A stretch of 64,000 nt of DNA from CAKSNH01 sp964422725. Its GTDB lineage: Bacteria > Bacillota > Clostridia > UBA1381. Location: the NCBI GenBank assembly GCA_964422725.1, contig CAYRCC010000002.1, positions 46,714 to 110,713 of the forward strand, read 5' to 3'. The position numbers were made by a program, and so were the translations under genes. The notes beneath the pieces were generated by a model. The model saw only the letters and a program-made list of their open reading frames with translations. It had not been told where the DNA came from and made no database searches. Shown piece after piece: positions 43,870-53,169 of this stretch; the first letter of the stretch is position 1, and each line of letters begins with the position of its first letter.

Positions 43870-46056
43870 ATGAATTTAAAGTATGAACTGCCGCAAAAAT
43901 GCGAACTGACACTCAGAAAGCATCTTAACGGCGAAGAAATTTTATATTGTCTGCCGTACGACTTGAACGAACGCGAAAGCTATGTCGACGGCTATTTCGT
44001 CATTACAAAAACGCGTATATTCATATTGTGCGACGGCGAAATTATCAATTCAATGAATATCTGCTCAGCCACAGATTACAATGCGGTTGATTTGGTGTCA
44101 AGCGGCAGACTTGAATGTGAAATTGACGGTGTGACTCACTTTCTGGTATACTACAACACCGAGCATCTCGCCCGCTATGCATACGCAATGCGTATATTAA
44201 ACGAGCTTGCTGTCGGAGAAATGCCGAAAGTGGTATCGACAGACGAAATCACAAAATGCCCCAAATGCGGCAGAGCATTTATGCCGCGTACAAAAATATG
44301 TCCGCACTGTTTAAGCCGCAGCAGTGCTATTAAAAAAATAGCAAAAATAGTAAAACCGCATTGGTATCTGTACGCCGGAATAACTCTCTTGTTCATTCTA
44401 AACTCAATTATTATGATAGTTGTTCCCGTTGTCAATCAAAACATTATAGATAATGCGATTATGCCGAAATCGTTTTCACTTCTGCTGCTTTACATACTCC
44501 TTATTGCAGTGTGCAATCTGTCGGTTTCTCTGATCGGCGTGGGCAGACAGATACTGTCGGTAAAATCCGGCTCAACACTGTCACGCGATTTGCGTACAAT
44601 GGTGTATAATAAGGTGCAGTCGCTGTCGATAAGCTATATCGACGAGCAGACTGTCGGAAACATAATGAACCGCATCAGTCAGGACACACAGCGTATACAG
44701 CACTTCATTCAAAACATCGCCACTCAGGCATTAAACGAAGTATTTCTGTTTATAGGAGTTGCCGTAATATTGTTTGCCGCAAACCCGAAAATGGCACTTT
44801 TTGCAATTATTCCGATACCGTTCGTTTTGGTGTTCTGCGGTATCTGCCACGACCGTATGCATAAAATGTACCGCAATCAATGGGTAAGACTGGACAAGCT
44901 GAACACTTTCCTAAACGACATTCTGCGCGGTATACGAGTTGTAAAAGCGTTCGGTCAGGAAAAACGTGCTGTGGAACAATTTCAGAAAGATGCGTACAGC
45001 GTGCGCACAATCACGATAAAAAACGAGTGCTTTGCTTACACGATTATACCGGCGATAAAATTTATTATGACTATAGGCAGCTTTTTCGTCACTTTTTACG
45101 GTGCTAACCTTGTACTTGACGGCAGTATGTCAATGGGTGAGCTTTTGAAGTTTTCAACATATGCTTCTTATCTGTACGCAAGACTTGAATGGTTCAGTAT
45201 GCTGCCGCGGTGGCTCTCAGAGGCGGCTAACGCAACAGAACGCATATTTGAAGTCCTCGACCAAGACCCCGAAATAACGGACGGTGAAAAGTCTTTCGGA
45301 AACGAAGTGCAACGCGGTATAAAATTTGACAATGTAACCTTCGGCTACAAAACGTATCAGCCGGTTTTAAAGAACTTATCGGTTGACGTAAAGTCAGGCG
45401 AAATGATAGGCTTGGTAGGACATTCGGGTGCGGGCAAATCGACAGTGATAAACCTTTTAATGCGCCTTTACGATGCAGACGAGGGTAAAATCACAATTGA
45501 CGGTGCGGACCTGAGGGAGCTTGCGCAAAAAGAATATAAAAACCGCATAGGTGTTGTTTTACAGGAAACTTTCCTGTTCTCCGGTACAATACTTGCAAAT
45601 ATAAAATACGCAAAACCCGATGCAACCATTGACGAGGTTATTCGTGCCGCAAAAATCGCAAACGCACACGATTTCATTGTAAGTTTTCCCGACGGCTATG
45701 ACACCAAAGTCGGCGAGCGCGGACAGCGTTTATCGGGCGGTGAACGCCAGCGTATTGCAATCGCACGCGCTGTTTTGACCGACCCTAAAATACTGATTCT
45801 CGACGAAGCGACAGCCTCCGTCGACACCGAAACCGAACAGCTTATCCAACAGGCACTTTCACGTCTTATCAAAGGACGTACCACTTTCGCAATCGCACAC
45901 AGACTGTCCACCCTTAAAAATGCGGACAGAATTATGGTACTTGACCACGGACAGCTTGCCGAACTCGGCACTCACGACGAGCTTATGGCTCTTGAAGGAA
46001 TATATTACACACTTGTTACGGCACAACAAAAAATGTCTGCAATAAAAGCTCTTTAA
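43870..46056 (+). CDS. ABC half-transporter 2 with N-terminal PH-like domain and zinc ribbon
   Basis: A 728-residue half-transporter. The N-terminal extension (about 1-120) looks like a PH-type beta domain (YFVITKTRIFILCDGEIIN) and is followed by a zinc ribbon CPKCGRAFMPRTKICPHC (about 130-147). Six membrane helices (about 160-455) and a complete ATPase domain follow: Walker A GHSGAGKST (about 517), VVLQETFLFSGTILANI, LSGGERQR, ILILDEAT, IAHRLST. It resembles the first half-transporter closely, including the ribbon, so the pair probably makes a heterodimeric exporter. It is the last gene of the three-gene unit. Substrate unknown. Confidence 0.88.
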   Translation: MNLKYELPQKCELTLRKHLNGEEILYCLPYDLNERESYVDGYFVITKTRIFILCDGEIINSMNICSATDYNAVDLVSSGRLECEIDGVTHFLVYYNTEHLARYAYAMRILNELAVGEMPKVVSTDEITKCPKCGRAFMPRTKICPHCLSRSSAIKKIAKIVKPHWYLYAGITLLFILNSIIMIVVPVVNQNIIDNAIMPKSFSLLLLYILLIAVCNLSVSLIGVGRQILSVKSGSTLSRDLRTMVYNKVQSLSISYIDEQTVGNIMNRISQDTQRIQHFIQNIATQALNEVFLFIGVAVILFAANPKMALFAIIPIPFVLVFCGICHDRMHKMYRNQWVRLDKLNTFLNDILRGIRVVKAFGQEKRAVEQFQKDAYSVRTITIKNECFAYTIIPAIKFIMTIGSFFVTFYGANLVLDGSMSMGELLKFSTYASYLYARLEWFSMLPRWLSEAANATERIFEVLDQDPEITDGEKSFGNEVQRGIKFDNVTFGYKTYQPVLKNLSVDVKSGEMIGLVGHSGAGKSTVINLLMRLYDADEGKITIDGADLRELAQKEYKNRIGVVLQETFLFSGTILANIKYAKPDATIDEVIRAAKIANAHDFIVSFPDGYDTKVGERGQRLSGGERQRIAIARAVLTDPKILILDEATASVDTETEQLIQQALSRLIKGRTTFAIAHRLSTLKNADRIMVLDHGQLAELGTHDELMALEGIYYTLVTAQQKMSAIKAL

Positions 46057-46124
46057 ATGCATATATATGAAATGGCTGTATTTTTGTATATGCCGGTTCA
46101 TCATTTTTAAAGGCGGTAATGCTT

Positions 46125-46376
46125 ATGCTCAGAGCATGTGATTTACGTCAGAAAGAAGTAATAAATGTATGCAACGCGTCACGGCTCGGATATGTATACG
46201 ATGTCGAAATAAATTTTGAAACAGGAAATATCGACGCTATCATAGTACCCGGTCGTGCAAAGCTGCTCGGTATGCTCGGCAAACGCGACGATTATGTTAT
46301 CCCATGGGAAGATATAGTCAGAGTGGGCGACGAAATAGTCCTGGTTGAGCTGCACGAGTTTATGCCCAAAAGGTAA
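46125..46376 (+). CDS. YlmC/YmxH-family PRC-barrel protein
   Basis: An 83-residue protein with a single PRC-barrel domain: LRACDLRQKEVINVCNASRLG, VYDVEIN, GNIDAIIVPG and DDYVIPWEDIVRVGDEIVLVEL. This is the small YlmC/YmxH family found near sporulation and cell-division genes in Firmicutes; function is not established. The ATG at 46125 has AAGGCGG 8 nt upstream; an ATG 6 bp earlier lies too close to that site. It is 68 bp downstream of the second half-transporter and ends at a bidirectional terminator. Confidence 0.85.
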   Translation: MLRACDLRQKEVINVCNASRLGYVYDVEINFETGNIDAIIVPGRAKLLGMLGKRDDYVIPWEDIVRVGDEIVLVELHEFMPKR

Positions 46377-46388
46377 ACACAAGCAAAA

Positions 46389-46440
46389 AAATCCGTACAA
46401 CCGTTAAGATTGGTTTTCACCTTAACAGCTGTGCGGATTT
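46389..46440. terminator. Bidirectional terminator between ylmC-like gene and valS
   Basis: Arms 46389-46408 and 46421-46440 pair over most of 20 bp (AAATCCG with CGGATTT outside, GTTAAG with CTTAAC inside). Confidence 0.75.
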
Positions 46441-46487
46441 CTATTTTGCTATATATTCCGTCCCGACAGATACATTATATATCTGTT

Positions 46488-49127
46488 TCAGGCTTGAAGT
46501 GCTTTCAGGCTTTCCTCTACCTTTTCAAGCATAGCCTTATATTTCTCGGCTTTTTCACGTTCCTCGTTGACTACCTTTTCCGGTGCTTTCGCAACAAATC
46601 CGGCATTATTTAATTTACCCTCAGCACGCTTTATCTCGCTTTCAAGGTCTTTTTTCTCCTTTGTAAGTCTTTCAAGCTCTTTTTCCTTATCAACAAGCGC
46701 ATCAAGCGGCAAAAATACCTCAGCACCGTCAACAACGATATTCACCGCATTTTCCGCTATACCGTCCTTGTTCGTCTGCACCTTTGCGTATTCCGCAGAT
46801 GCAAGCTTTTCAAAGAATACAACGCCCTTTTCAAATACGTCTGTATTATCTGTTACAACAATAACAGGGGCTTTACGTGACGGCGGCACATTCATTTCCG
46901 CACGTCTGTTACGGATAGCCGTAACGGCACCCATAATAAGCTCCATATTTTTCTCGTCCTCAGGGAACGACAGTTTTTCGTCATAAACGCACCAGTCGCT
47001 TATCATTATACTTTCACCGTCGTGCGGCAAGTGCTGCCAGATTTCCTCTGTAATAAACGGCATAAACGGGTGCAAAAGCTTCATCGAATTTGAAAGCACA
47101 TATGTCAATACATATTGCGCCGTCTTGCCGGTAGGGTTTTGCTTATCGAACAGTCTTGGCTTTACAAGCTCAATGTACCAGTCGCAGAAACTGCTCCATA
47201 TGAAGTCATACAGCTTTGACACCGCAATACCCAAATCAAAGTTTTCGATATTATCGGTAACCTCTTTTACAAGAGTGTTAAACTTGCTTATAATCCATTT
47301 ATCCTCAATCTGCAATGCACTCGCATCAGGCAACTTATTTTCCGTAATATCAAGATTCATCAATGTAAATCTTGAGGCATTCCATATCTTATTTGCAAAA
47401 TTACGGCTCGCCTCAACGCGCTCAATGTAAAAACGCATATCGTTACCCGGTGCATTACCGGTAGCAAGCGTAAATCTCAATGCATCTGCACCGTATTTGT
47501 CAACTATTTCAAGCGGGTCAATACCGTTGCCCAGTGATTTACTCATCTTTCTGCCCTGACTGTCACGTACCAAACCGTGAATAAACACGTGTTCAAACGG
47601 TGCTTTTCCGGTATGCTCCATAGCCGAGAAAATCATACGCGCAACCCAGAAGAATATGATGTCATATCCCGTTACGAGTACGCTCGTAGGGTAGAAATAG
47701 TCAAGCTCCGGAGTTTTTTCAGGCCAGCCGAGAGTCGAAAACGGCCAAAGTGCCGATGAAAACCACGTATCGAGTACGTCCTCGTCCTGATGAACCTTGC
47801 CGCCGCACTTAGGGCATACTGTAATATCCTCTTTTGAAACCGTTGTTTCACCGCATTCGTCACAATAATACGCCGGTATTCTGTGTCCCCACCACAGCTG
47901 ACGGGAGATACACCAATCGTATACATTCTCCATCCAATTCATATAAATCTTGCTGAATCGCTCAGGAACAAACTTTGTAATACCGTCTTTTACAACCTTC
48001 ATTGCCGGCTCTGCCAACGGCGGCATTTTAACAAACCACTGCTTTGAAATAATCGGTTCAACCGTTGTGCCGCAGCGATAACAGCAGCCTACATTATGTG
48101 CGTGGTTCTCAATTTTAACCAAAAGTCCCATTTCATCAAGGTCGGCAATCATTGCCTTTCTCGCCTCATAGCGATCCATACCCTCGTACTTGCCGCCGTA
48201 ATGATTAATTGTCGCATCGTCATTCAGCACTTTAATCTGTTCGAGATTATGTCTTTGACCAACCTCAAAGTCGTTAGGGTCGTGTGCCGGTGTAATCTTA
48301 ACACAGCCCGTACCGAATTCCTTATCAACATAGCTGTCGGCTATAACAGGAATTTCACGGTTCACAAGCGGCAAAATAAGTGTTTTCCCGACAAGGTGAG
48401 TATATCTTTCATCGTCAGGGTTTACCGCAACGGCAGTATCGCCGAGCAATGTTTCCGGACGTGTCGTTGCGATTATCACAAATTCGTCCGAATCCTTAAC
48501 AGGATATTTGATATGCCAGAAATGACCCGCCTGCTCCTTATATTCAACCTCCGCATCGGAAAGTGCGGTAATGCAGTGCGGACACCAGTTAATAATTCTG
48601 CTTCCCTGATAGATAAGTCCCTTTTCGTAAAGATTTACAAATACTTCCCTTACAGCCTTTGAACAGCCCTCGTCCATAGTAAATCGTTCTCTGTCCCAGT
48701 CACACGAGCAGCCTATCTTTTTCAGCTGATTAATAATCCTGTCGCCGTAAAGCTTTTTCCAATCCCATACACGCTCAAGGAACTTCTCACGCCCCAAGTC
48801 ATAACGCGTGATACCCTCCTCATTTCTCAAAAACTCCTCAACCTTAATCTGAGTAGCTATACCGGCATGGTCAGTGCCCGGTACCCAAAGCGCACTGTAA
48901 CCTTGCATTCTTTTGTAACGAATAAGAATATCCTGTAAGGTTTCGTCGAGTGCGTGTCCCATATGCAGCTGACCGGTCACGTTCGGCGGCGGAATAACTA
49001 TTGTAAAAGGCTTTTTATTTTTGTCCACCTCTGCATGAAAATAGCCGCATTTTACCCACTCTGCATATAATCTGTCCTCAACCTGTTTAGGGTCGTAGGT
49101 TTTTGCAATATTGTTTTTCTCTTCCAT
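46488..49127 (-). CDS. valS: Valyl-tRNA synthetase
   Basis: An 879-residue class I aminoacyl-tRNA synthetase. PPPNVTGQLHMGHALD contains the HIGH-type motif (about 53-56) and GRKMSKSLGNGIDP the KMSKS loop (about 524-528). The CP1 editing domain (TTRPETLLGDTAVAVNP), the zinc knuckle CDECGETT and CPKCGGK, the anticodon-binding domain and a C-terminal coiled-coil arm (about 805-879) are all present. The small membrane gene upstream is 31 bp away and shares its promoter. The short upstream distance leaves no room for a T-box leader, which is unusual for a Firmicutes valS. Confidence 0.96.
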   Translation of the reverse strand: MEEKNNIAKTYDPKQVEDRLYAEWVKCGYFHAEVDKNKKPFTIVIPPPNVTGQLHMGHALDETLQDILIRYKRMQGYSALWVPGTDHAGIATQIKVEEFLRNEEGITRYDLGREKFLERVWDWKKLYGDRIINQLKKIGCSCDWDRERFTMDEGCSKAVREVFVNLYEKGLIYQGSRIINWCPHCITALSDAEVEYKEQAGHFWHIKYPVKDSDEFVIIATTRPETLLGDTAVAVNPDDERYTHLVGKTLILPLVNREIPVIADSYVDKEFGTGCVKITPAHDPNDFEVGQRHNLEQIKVLNDDATINHYGGKYEGMDRYEARKAMIADLDEMGLLVKIENHAHNVGCCYRCGTTVEPIISKQWFVKMPPLAEPAMKVVKDGITKFVPERFSKIYMNWMENVYDWCISRQLWWGHRIPAYYCDECGETTVSKEDITVCPKCGGKVHQDEDVLDTWFSSALWPFSTLGWPEKTPELDYFYPTSVLVTGYDIIFFWVARMIFSAMEHTGKAPFEHVFIHGLVRDSQGRKMSKSLGNGIDPLEIVDKYGADALRFTLATGNAPGNDMRFYIERVEASRNFANKIWNASRFTLMNLDITENKLPDASALQIEDKWIISKFNTLVKEVTDNIENFDLGIAVSKLYDFIWSSFCDWYIELVKPRLFDKQNPTGKTAQYVLTYVLSNSMKLLHPFMPFITEEIWQHLPHDGESIMISDWCVYDEKLSFPEDEKNMELIMGAVTAIRNRRAEMNVPPSRKAPVIVVTDNTDVFEKGVVFFEKLASAEYAKVQTNKDGIAENAVNIVVDGAEVFLPLDALVDKEKELERLTKEKKDLESEIKRAEGKLNNAGFVAKAPEKVVNEEREKAEKYKAMLEKVEESLKALQA

Positions 49128-49158
49128 TTAAAATCTATCCTCCAAAGTCATATTATCA

Positions 49159-49344
49159 TTAAGTAAAGAAAAATACTATAACTGCCCCGACAACGGCAAG
49201 TGAAAGACCAACCGATTTGACCTTTAACCTATGCGCGTCCGTAGGCTCGGTGACCTTTAGTACCTTGTCGAGAATGATTGAACAGCCGAAATTGACAAAT
49301 ACGCCAAGCAGTGCAAACACCAAACCGATTATTTTCATAACCAT
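49159..49344 (-). CDS. Small two-helix membrane protein upstream of valS
   Basis: A 61-residue protein with two hydrophobic segments (about 3-23, MKIIGLVFALLGVFVNFGC, and 43-60, SVGLSLAVVGAVIVFFFT), joined by a polar loop. The reading frame starts at the ATG at 49344 with GGGGGTG upstream and begins 43 bp after the -10 element. It lies 31 bp from valS in the same direction, so both share one transcript. I do not recognise a family. The good start signals and position between a consensus promoter and an essential gene support a real gene. Confidence 0.65.
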   Translation of the reverse strand: MVMKIIGLVFALLGVFVNFGCSIILDKVLKVTEPTDAHRLKVKSVGLSLAVVGAVIVFFFT

Positions 49345-49386
49345 ACTGAAAAATCACCCCCGATTTATAATTATGCTTATTATAAC

Positions 49387-49415
49387 ATTATCACATTTTA
49401 TACGGATTTTGTCAA
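49387..49415 (-). promoter_or_regulatory. Promoter of the valS transcript
   Basis: Minus strand: -35 TTGACA (49410-49415), 17 bp, -10 GATAAT (49387-49392). Confidence 0.8.
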
Positions 49416-49485
49416 GTACACATTTGGATTATTCCGCGTTTTTTTGCATATAACCGCAAATACCGACTGATAATTCGCCAAAATC

Positions 49486-49537
49486 AAAAAATTTACTCCG
49501 CACCGCATACCTTAAATACACAGCGAAGTAAATTTTT
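49486..49537 (-). terminator. Terminator of the tetR-MCP-HD-GYP operon
   Basis: On the minus strand AAAAATTTACTTCGC (49523-49537) pairs with GCGGAGTAAATTTTTT (49486-49501), one mismatch, ending in a U-run. It lies 24 bp past the HD-GYP stop. Confidence 0.7.
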
Positions 49538-49561
49538 CAGTCGCATCAAATCAAGCCCGTT

Positions 49562-50866
49562 TCACTTTGTTTTGACGGCAAAATCACTGTGGACTCTTTT
49601 TATCTTATCCTTAATGTCAACAAAAACTTCCACAATCAGCGGGTCGAAATCCTGTCCACTGCCCTGTTCTATAATCTCAAAGCAGTCATCAATCGGCAAT
49701 GCCTCGCGATAACACCTTTTCTCCGACACCGCGTCAAAAACATCTGCCACAGCCATAATCCTTGCGCAAAGCGGTATATCCCGCTTTTTTATTCCCTCCG
49801 GATAACCCTTTCCGTTCCATTTCTCATGATGATACCGCGCAACCTCATATGCCATCTGCCGATACTCCTCATCACCGAGATTTTCAAAAATTTCTTTTAC
49901 AATTTTACCGCCGTTTTCGGCATGCATTTTCATAACGGCAAATTCATCATCAGTCAATCTGCCCGGCTTTTGCAGAATACTGTCAGGAACCGACACCTTT
50001 CCTATATCGTGCATAGGTGCCGCCTTGACCAAATTTGTAATATAATCCTTTGTCAGCACACTGCGGTAATGTCCTCTGCTACGCAATTCTTCGGCAATAA
50101 GCTGTACATACATACTCGTGCGCTTTATATGTCCGCCTGTGCTGTTGTCACGCTTTTCTATAAGGTTTGCAAAACTCATAACAATTTCGCTGTGATAATG
50201 CGAAAGCTCCTTTATTGCAGGGTCCTCGGAATTCATATAAATTCCCAGAATACAAATTGTTCCGCCTATACTTGAAATCAGTGTTTCAGGAAAACATATC
50301 TGAACTCCCGTAACAGTCACAAACACCATCAAATATGTAATCATACTTACGCGTTTTCGGCTTTCAATATAATTGCAACGTTTAAAAAACACTATCGCGG
50401 ACATCGTTATATACACCACTGCCATTACAAAACAGCTGCACGCCGAAACTCCCGTAGAATAATTTGTGATATTTCCGCTTACATATTCAAGCGAATCCAT
50501 ATTTGCTATCACCAAAACAACATTAAACACAAACGGAAAAAACATCGCTGTTTTCCCGATTTTCGTTTTGGGATATGAACCTGTTATTGATGCCATATAC
50601 AAAAACACCACAAATATCATAAAATCCAAGCTTATGAAAAAAAGTGCGTGCAGTACGGTATTCAGCGTGCTGTCCACCATACCCGTATTATTTACCGTAT
50701 ATGCTGTAGCACCGTCAAAAAACACGCTCAGAATACTCAGCGTTAAAAGTCCGTCAAACAATGTGGGCTTTGCCTTTCCGTAATATCTTCTGCGCTCGCG
50801 CAAATACACAAAGGCTATGTAAAGTATCACACAAAGGCAACCAAGCTGCAATTTGCAATGCTCCAT
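49562..50866 (-). CDS. Membrane HD-GYP protein, putative c-di-GMP phosphodiesterase
   Basis: A 434-residue protein. Seven to eight predicted membrane helices form the N-terminal half (about 5-210), resembling the 7TM sensor part of some histidine kinases. The C-terminal HD-GYP domain has H246, the HD pair in MHDIGK (286-287), H315, HH (346-347), the GYP triplet in NGKGYPEG (354-356) and D375, so the metal-binding and GYP residues expected for c-di-GMP hydrolysis are present. The gene is last in a tetR-chemoreceptor-HD-GYP operon. The likely role is to lower c-di-GMP in response to a signal sensed at the membrane (inference). Confidence 0.88.
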   Translation of the reverse strand: MEHCKLQLGCLCVILYIAFVYLRERRRYYGKAKPTLFDGLLTLSILSVFFDGATAYTVNNTGMVDSTLNTVLHALFFISLDFMIFVVFLYMASITGSYPKTKIGKTAMFFPFVFNVVLVIANMDSLEYVSGNITNYSTGVSACSCFVMAVVYITMSAIVFFKRCNYIESRKRVSMITYLMVFVTVTGVQICFPETLISSIGGTICILGIYMNSEDPAIKELSHYHSEIVMSFANLIEKRDNSTGGHIKRTSMYVQLIAEELRSRGHYRSVLTKDYITNLVKAAPMHDIGKVSVPDSILQKPGRLTDDEFAVMKMHAENGGKIVKEIFENLGDEEYRQMAYEVARYHHEKWNGKGYPEGIKKRDIPLCARIMAVADVFDAVSEKRCYREALPIDDCFEIIEQGSGQDFDPLIVEVFVDIKDKIKRVHSDFAVKTK

Positions 50867-50900
50867 CTTAAAACCACCTCCGCACAGCTTCAGGCATGCT

Positions 50901-52391
50901 CTAGTTTGTCAGTTTTTCAAGCTCAAATGCCATTTGCTTTATACCCTTAACCATTTTTGCAAGTCCCTGCGCACCGGCACTGTTTTCTCCAACAACCTGC
51001 GCAACGCGTTCAAGCGCCGTACAATTACTGTTAATGTTTCCGCTTACGTCAACCAATTTATGCGATGCGTTTTCGCCGTTTGCCGCAACGCTCATTATAA
51101 TATCGTTCATACCGGCAACCTGCTCCGATATTTCGCTGTTGGACATATTTATCTGTTTGGTCGACTCCCTTACCTCAGCCATTTTTGCCATTCCTCTACG
51201 CGTAAGCTCCGCGTTTTTCTCCATTGCCGAAACGGTGTTTGAAATATTCTGCGTAACTTCTGTAATAATCTCGCTTATATTCGCCGCCGACTCCTTTGTC
51301 TGCTCGGACAACATTTTTATCTCCTCGGCAACAACCGCAAAGCCTTTCCCAAACTCGCCGGCATGCGATGCTTCGATGGACGCATTCAACGCAAGTATAT
51401 TGGTCTGCAATGAAATATCGGTTATTACGTCCGCAATCTCGATAATCTTTTTGGACTGTCCCGACAATTTCTGAATAATACCCTTACTTTCGTCCGTTCC
51501 TTTGCATATTTCTTCTATACCGAAAGATGCAAGTGCCATCTTTTCACTGTTCATCTTTGCGATTTGGTCCGCGTGTTCTGTAAGTTCGGCAATCCTTTTG
51601 CTCATATCCGAAAGATTCTGAAGATTTTCCGCTATCGTATTCATATTGTTTTTAACATCTTCGATATTCTTAAAGCTATCTTCACTGTCACGCATAACCT
51701 GTTGTGTTGCATTTGAGGCACTGCCGGTTGCCTCTGCCGCCGTAGTGGAAATTTTATCAAGCTCTATAACCATATAAAACAGTTTCTGCGAAATATCTAT
51801 CGACTTTTCGCGCATAACTCTCTGCTGTTCGGCACTCATAAGGTTTCCGAGCATTGACATTGTACGTTTGCACAGCATAGTGAAAATAGCCGACACGCAA
51901 AACAGCACCAGTCCTCTCGGTATAACTCCGAAAAGAATTACTTCCTTGATATTCGCAAAGTTATCGTCAGCCACATATCCCATGCTAAATGCCGCTATCT
52001 GTGCCGCCGACACACCGATAATCGTAACAACCGATGCGATAAAATTCAGCCTGCCCGAAAAATACAGGCTTGCTATAGCTATAGGATAGACATACATTAT
52101 AACTGCGTGCCACGACAAATGTACTGCCGCTATCACAGTGAATACAACCGCACAGGTAACTGTCAAATATTTAACCCATACATCTTTTCTTTTAAGTACA
52201 TTCACAATCAGCGTCGGCAATGCAAGTACCGCACTTCCCATCACAAACGCCGCTATCATTGAGCCAAGCTCAATCTTGAAAACTCCCAATATATCCAAAA
52301 GCAAAACCAATGAATACACCAATATCGTTATCCGCATTACAAATGCCACGGCTTTATTCGCGCTAAACTCATTTTCCTTTAAAAGCTCCAT
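50901..52391 (-). CDS. Methyl-accepting chemotaxis protein
   Basis: A 496-residue chemoreceptor-like protein. Five or six membrane helices (about 15-185) without a large extracellular ligand domain are followed by a cytoplasmic coiled coil with the MCP tip ILALNASIEASHAGEFGKG and VAEEIKMLSEQTKESA, which would contact CheW/CheA. A compact membrane sensor domain suggests it reads a membrane or intracellular state. The HD-GYP gene follows 34 bp downstream. No che or flagellar genes are in the window, so the partner array must be encoded elsewhere, or the protein acts in another process. Confidence 0.9.
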   Translation of the reverse strand: MELLKENEFSANKAVAFVMRITILVYSLVLLLDILGVFKIELGSMIAAFVMGSAVLALPTLIVNVLKRKDVWVKYLTVTCAVVFTVIAAVHLSWHAVIMYVYPIAIASLYFSGRLNFIASVVTIIGVSAAQIAAFSMGYVADDNFANIKEVILFGVIPRGLVLFCVSAIFTMLCKRTMSMLGNLMSAEQQRVMREKSIDISQKLFYMVIELDKISTTAAEATGSASNATQQVMRDSEDSFKNIEDVKNNMNTIAENLQNLSDMSKRIAELTEHADQIAKMNSEKMALASFGIEEICKGTDESKGIIQKLSGQSKKIIEIADVITDISLQTNILALNASIEASHAGEFGKGFAVVAEEIKMLSEQTKESAANISEIITEVTQNISNTVSAMEKNAELTRRGMAKMAEVRESTKQINMSNSEISEQVAGMNDIIMSVAANGENASHKLVDVSGNINSNCTALERVAQVVGENSAGAQGLAKMVKGIKQMAFELEKLTN

Positions 52392-52451
52392 TTCATCTCT
52401 CTCCCATATTCAAAATGTTTAACTTTGCCGCAAATCCTTTCGCGGCATCTC

Positions 52452-53042
52452 TTACTTTGTATTGACCGCACATCGTTCCGATTTTATAAAACGCAGTATT
52501 CCGGTAAACTCGCATGTCAGCATTTGCGACATCTCGCTTTCATTAAATCTGTACACGCGCGTCGCAATAAGTGTACCCAAGCCGTACGTGTATATCCACA
52601 AATGTCTGAACAGTTTCAGTGCCTCGTCGTATTCAAGCTCATAATCGCGCATTATAAATTCAACGCATATACCCGCGGTTTTTCCGGTAGCGTTAAATGT
52701 ATCCGAAAAATTCTTTTTTCCGGATTTTTCGTTCATAAACAAAAGCTTGTAAAGCTCCGGCTGTTCAACGGCAAACATCAGCATATGAATACCTACCTGT
52801 TTAAACGCCGGCATAGTGTCGTCGACTTTTTGCGCATATTCGTCAAATCTGCACATAGCCGCCTCGTATATTTCTTCGACTACCTCGTCCATATTTTTAA
52901 ATATCGTAAAAATCGGACGGGCAGAGCTTCCAAGCGCATTTCCCAGTTCTCTCGACGTAAGACCGTCTATTCCTCTATCCGCGACAATTTCAAGTGCGGC
53001 TGATACTATTTGTTCTTTTGTAAATTTAGGTTTCGGTGGCAT
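52452..53042 (-). CDS. TetR/AcrR-family transcriptional regulator
   Basis: A 196-residue regulator. The N-terminal helix-turn-helix is typical: FTKEQIVSAALEIVADRGID, LTSRELGNALGSSARPIFTIF (about 7-48). The C-terminal helical ligand domain has EQPELYKLLFMNE. It is the first gene of the operon, and its promoter is overlapped by a 21-bp palindrome, so self-repression is likely. The downstream chemoreceptor starts 60 bp after its stop. The effector is unknown; some TetR proteins bind small hydrophobic molecules. Confidence 0.92.
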   Translation of the reverse strand: MPPKPKFTKEQIVSAALEIVADRGIDGLTSRELGNALGSSARPIFTIFKNMDEVVEEIYEAAMCRFDEYAQKVDDTMPAFKQVGIHMLMFAVEQPELYKLLFMNEKSGKKNFSDTFNATGKTAGICVEFIMRDYELEYDEALKLFRHLWIYTYGLGTLIATRVYRFNESEMSQMLTCEFTGILRFIKSERCAVNTK

Positions 53043-53076
53043 AACAATCCTCTTTCAAAATCAAGCGTTTTACATC

Positions 53077-53114
53077 ATTTGTTACATTATAACAAATCCT
53101 TTGTCGGTTGTCAA
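53077..53114 (-). promoter_or_regulatory. TetR operon promoter with operator palindrome over the -10
   Basis: Minus strand: -35 TTGACA (53109-53114), 17 bp, -10 TATAAT (53086-53091), both consensus. The palindrome ATTTGTTA (53077-53084), 5 bp, TAACAAAT (53090-53097) spans the -10, the expected position for a TetR-type autorepressor site. Confidence 0.8.
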
Positions 53115-53169
53115 GACAATTACTGAAAATATCTGTATTTTTATTGTACTTGAATTGTGACCCGACACA

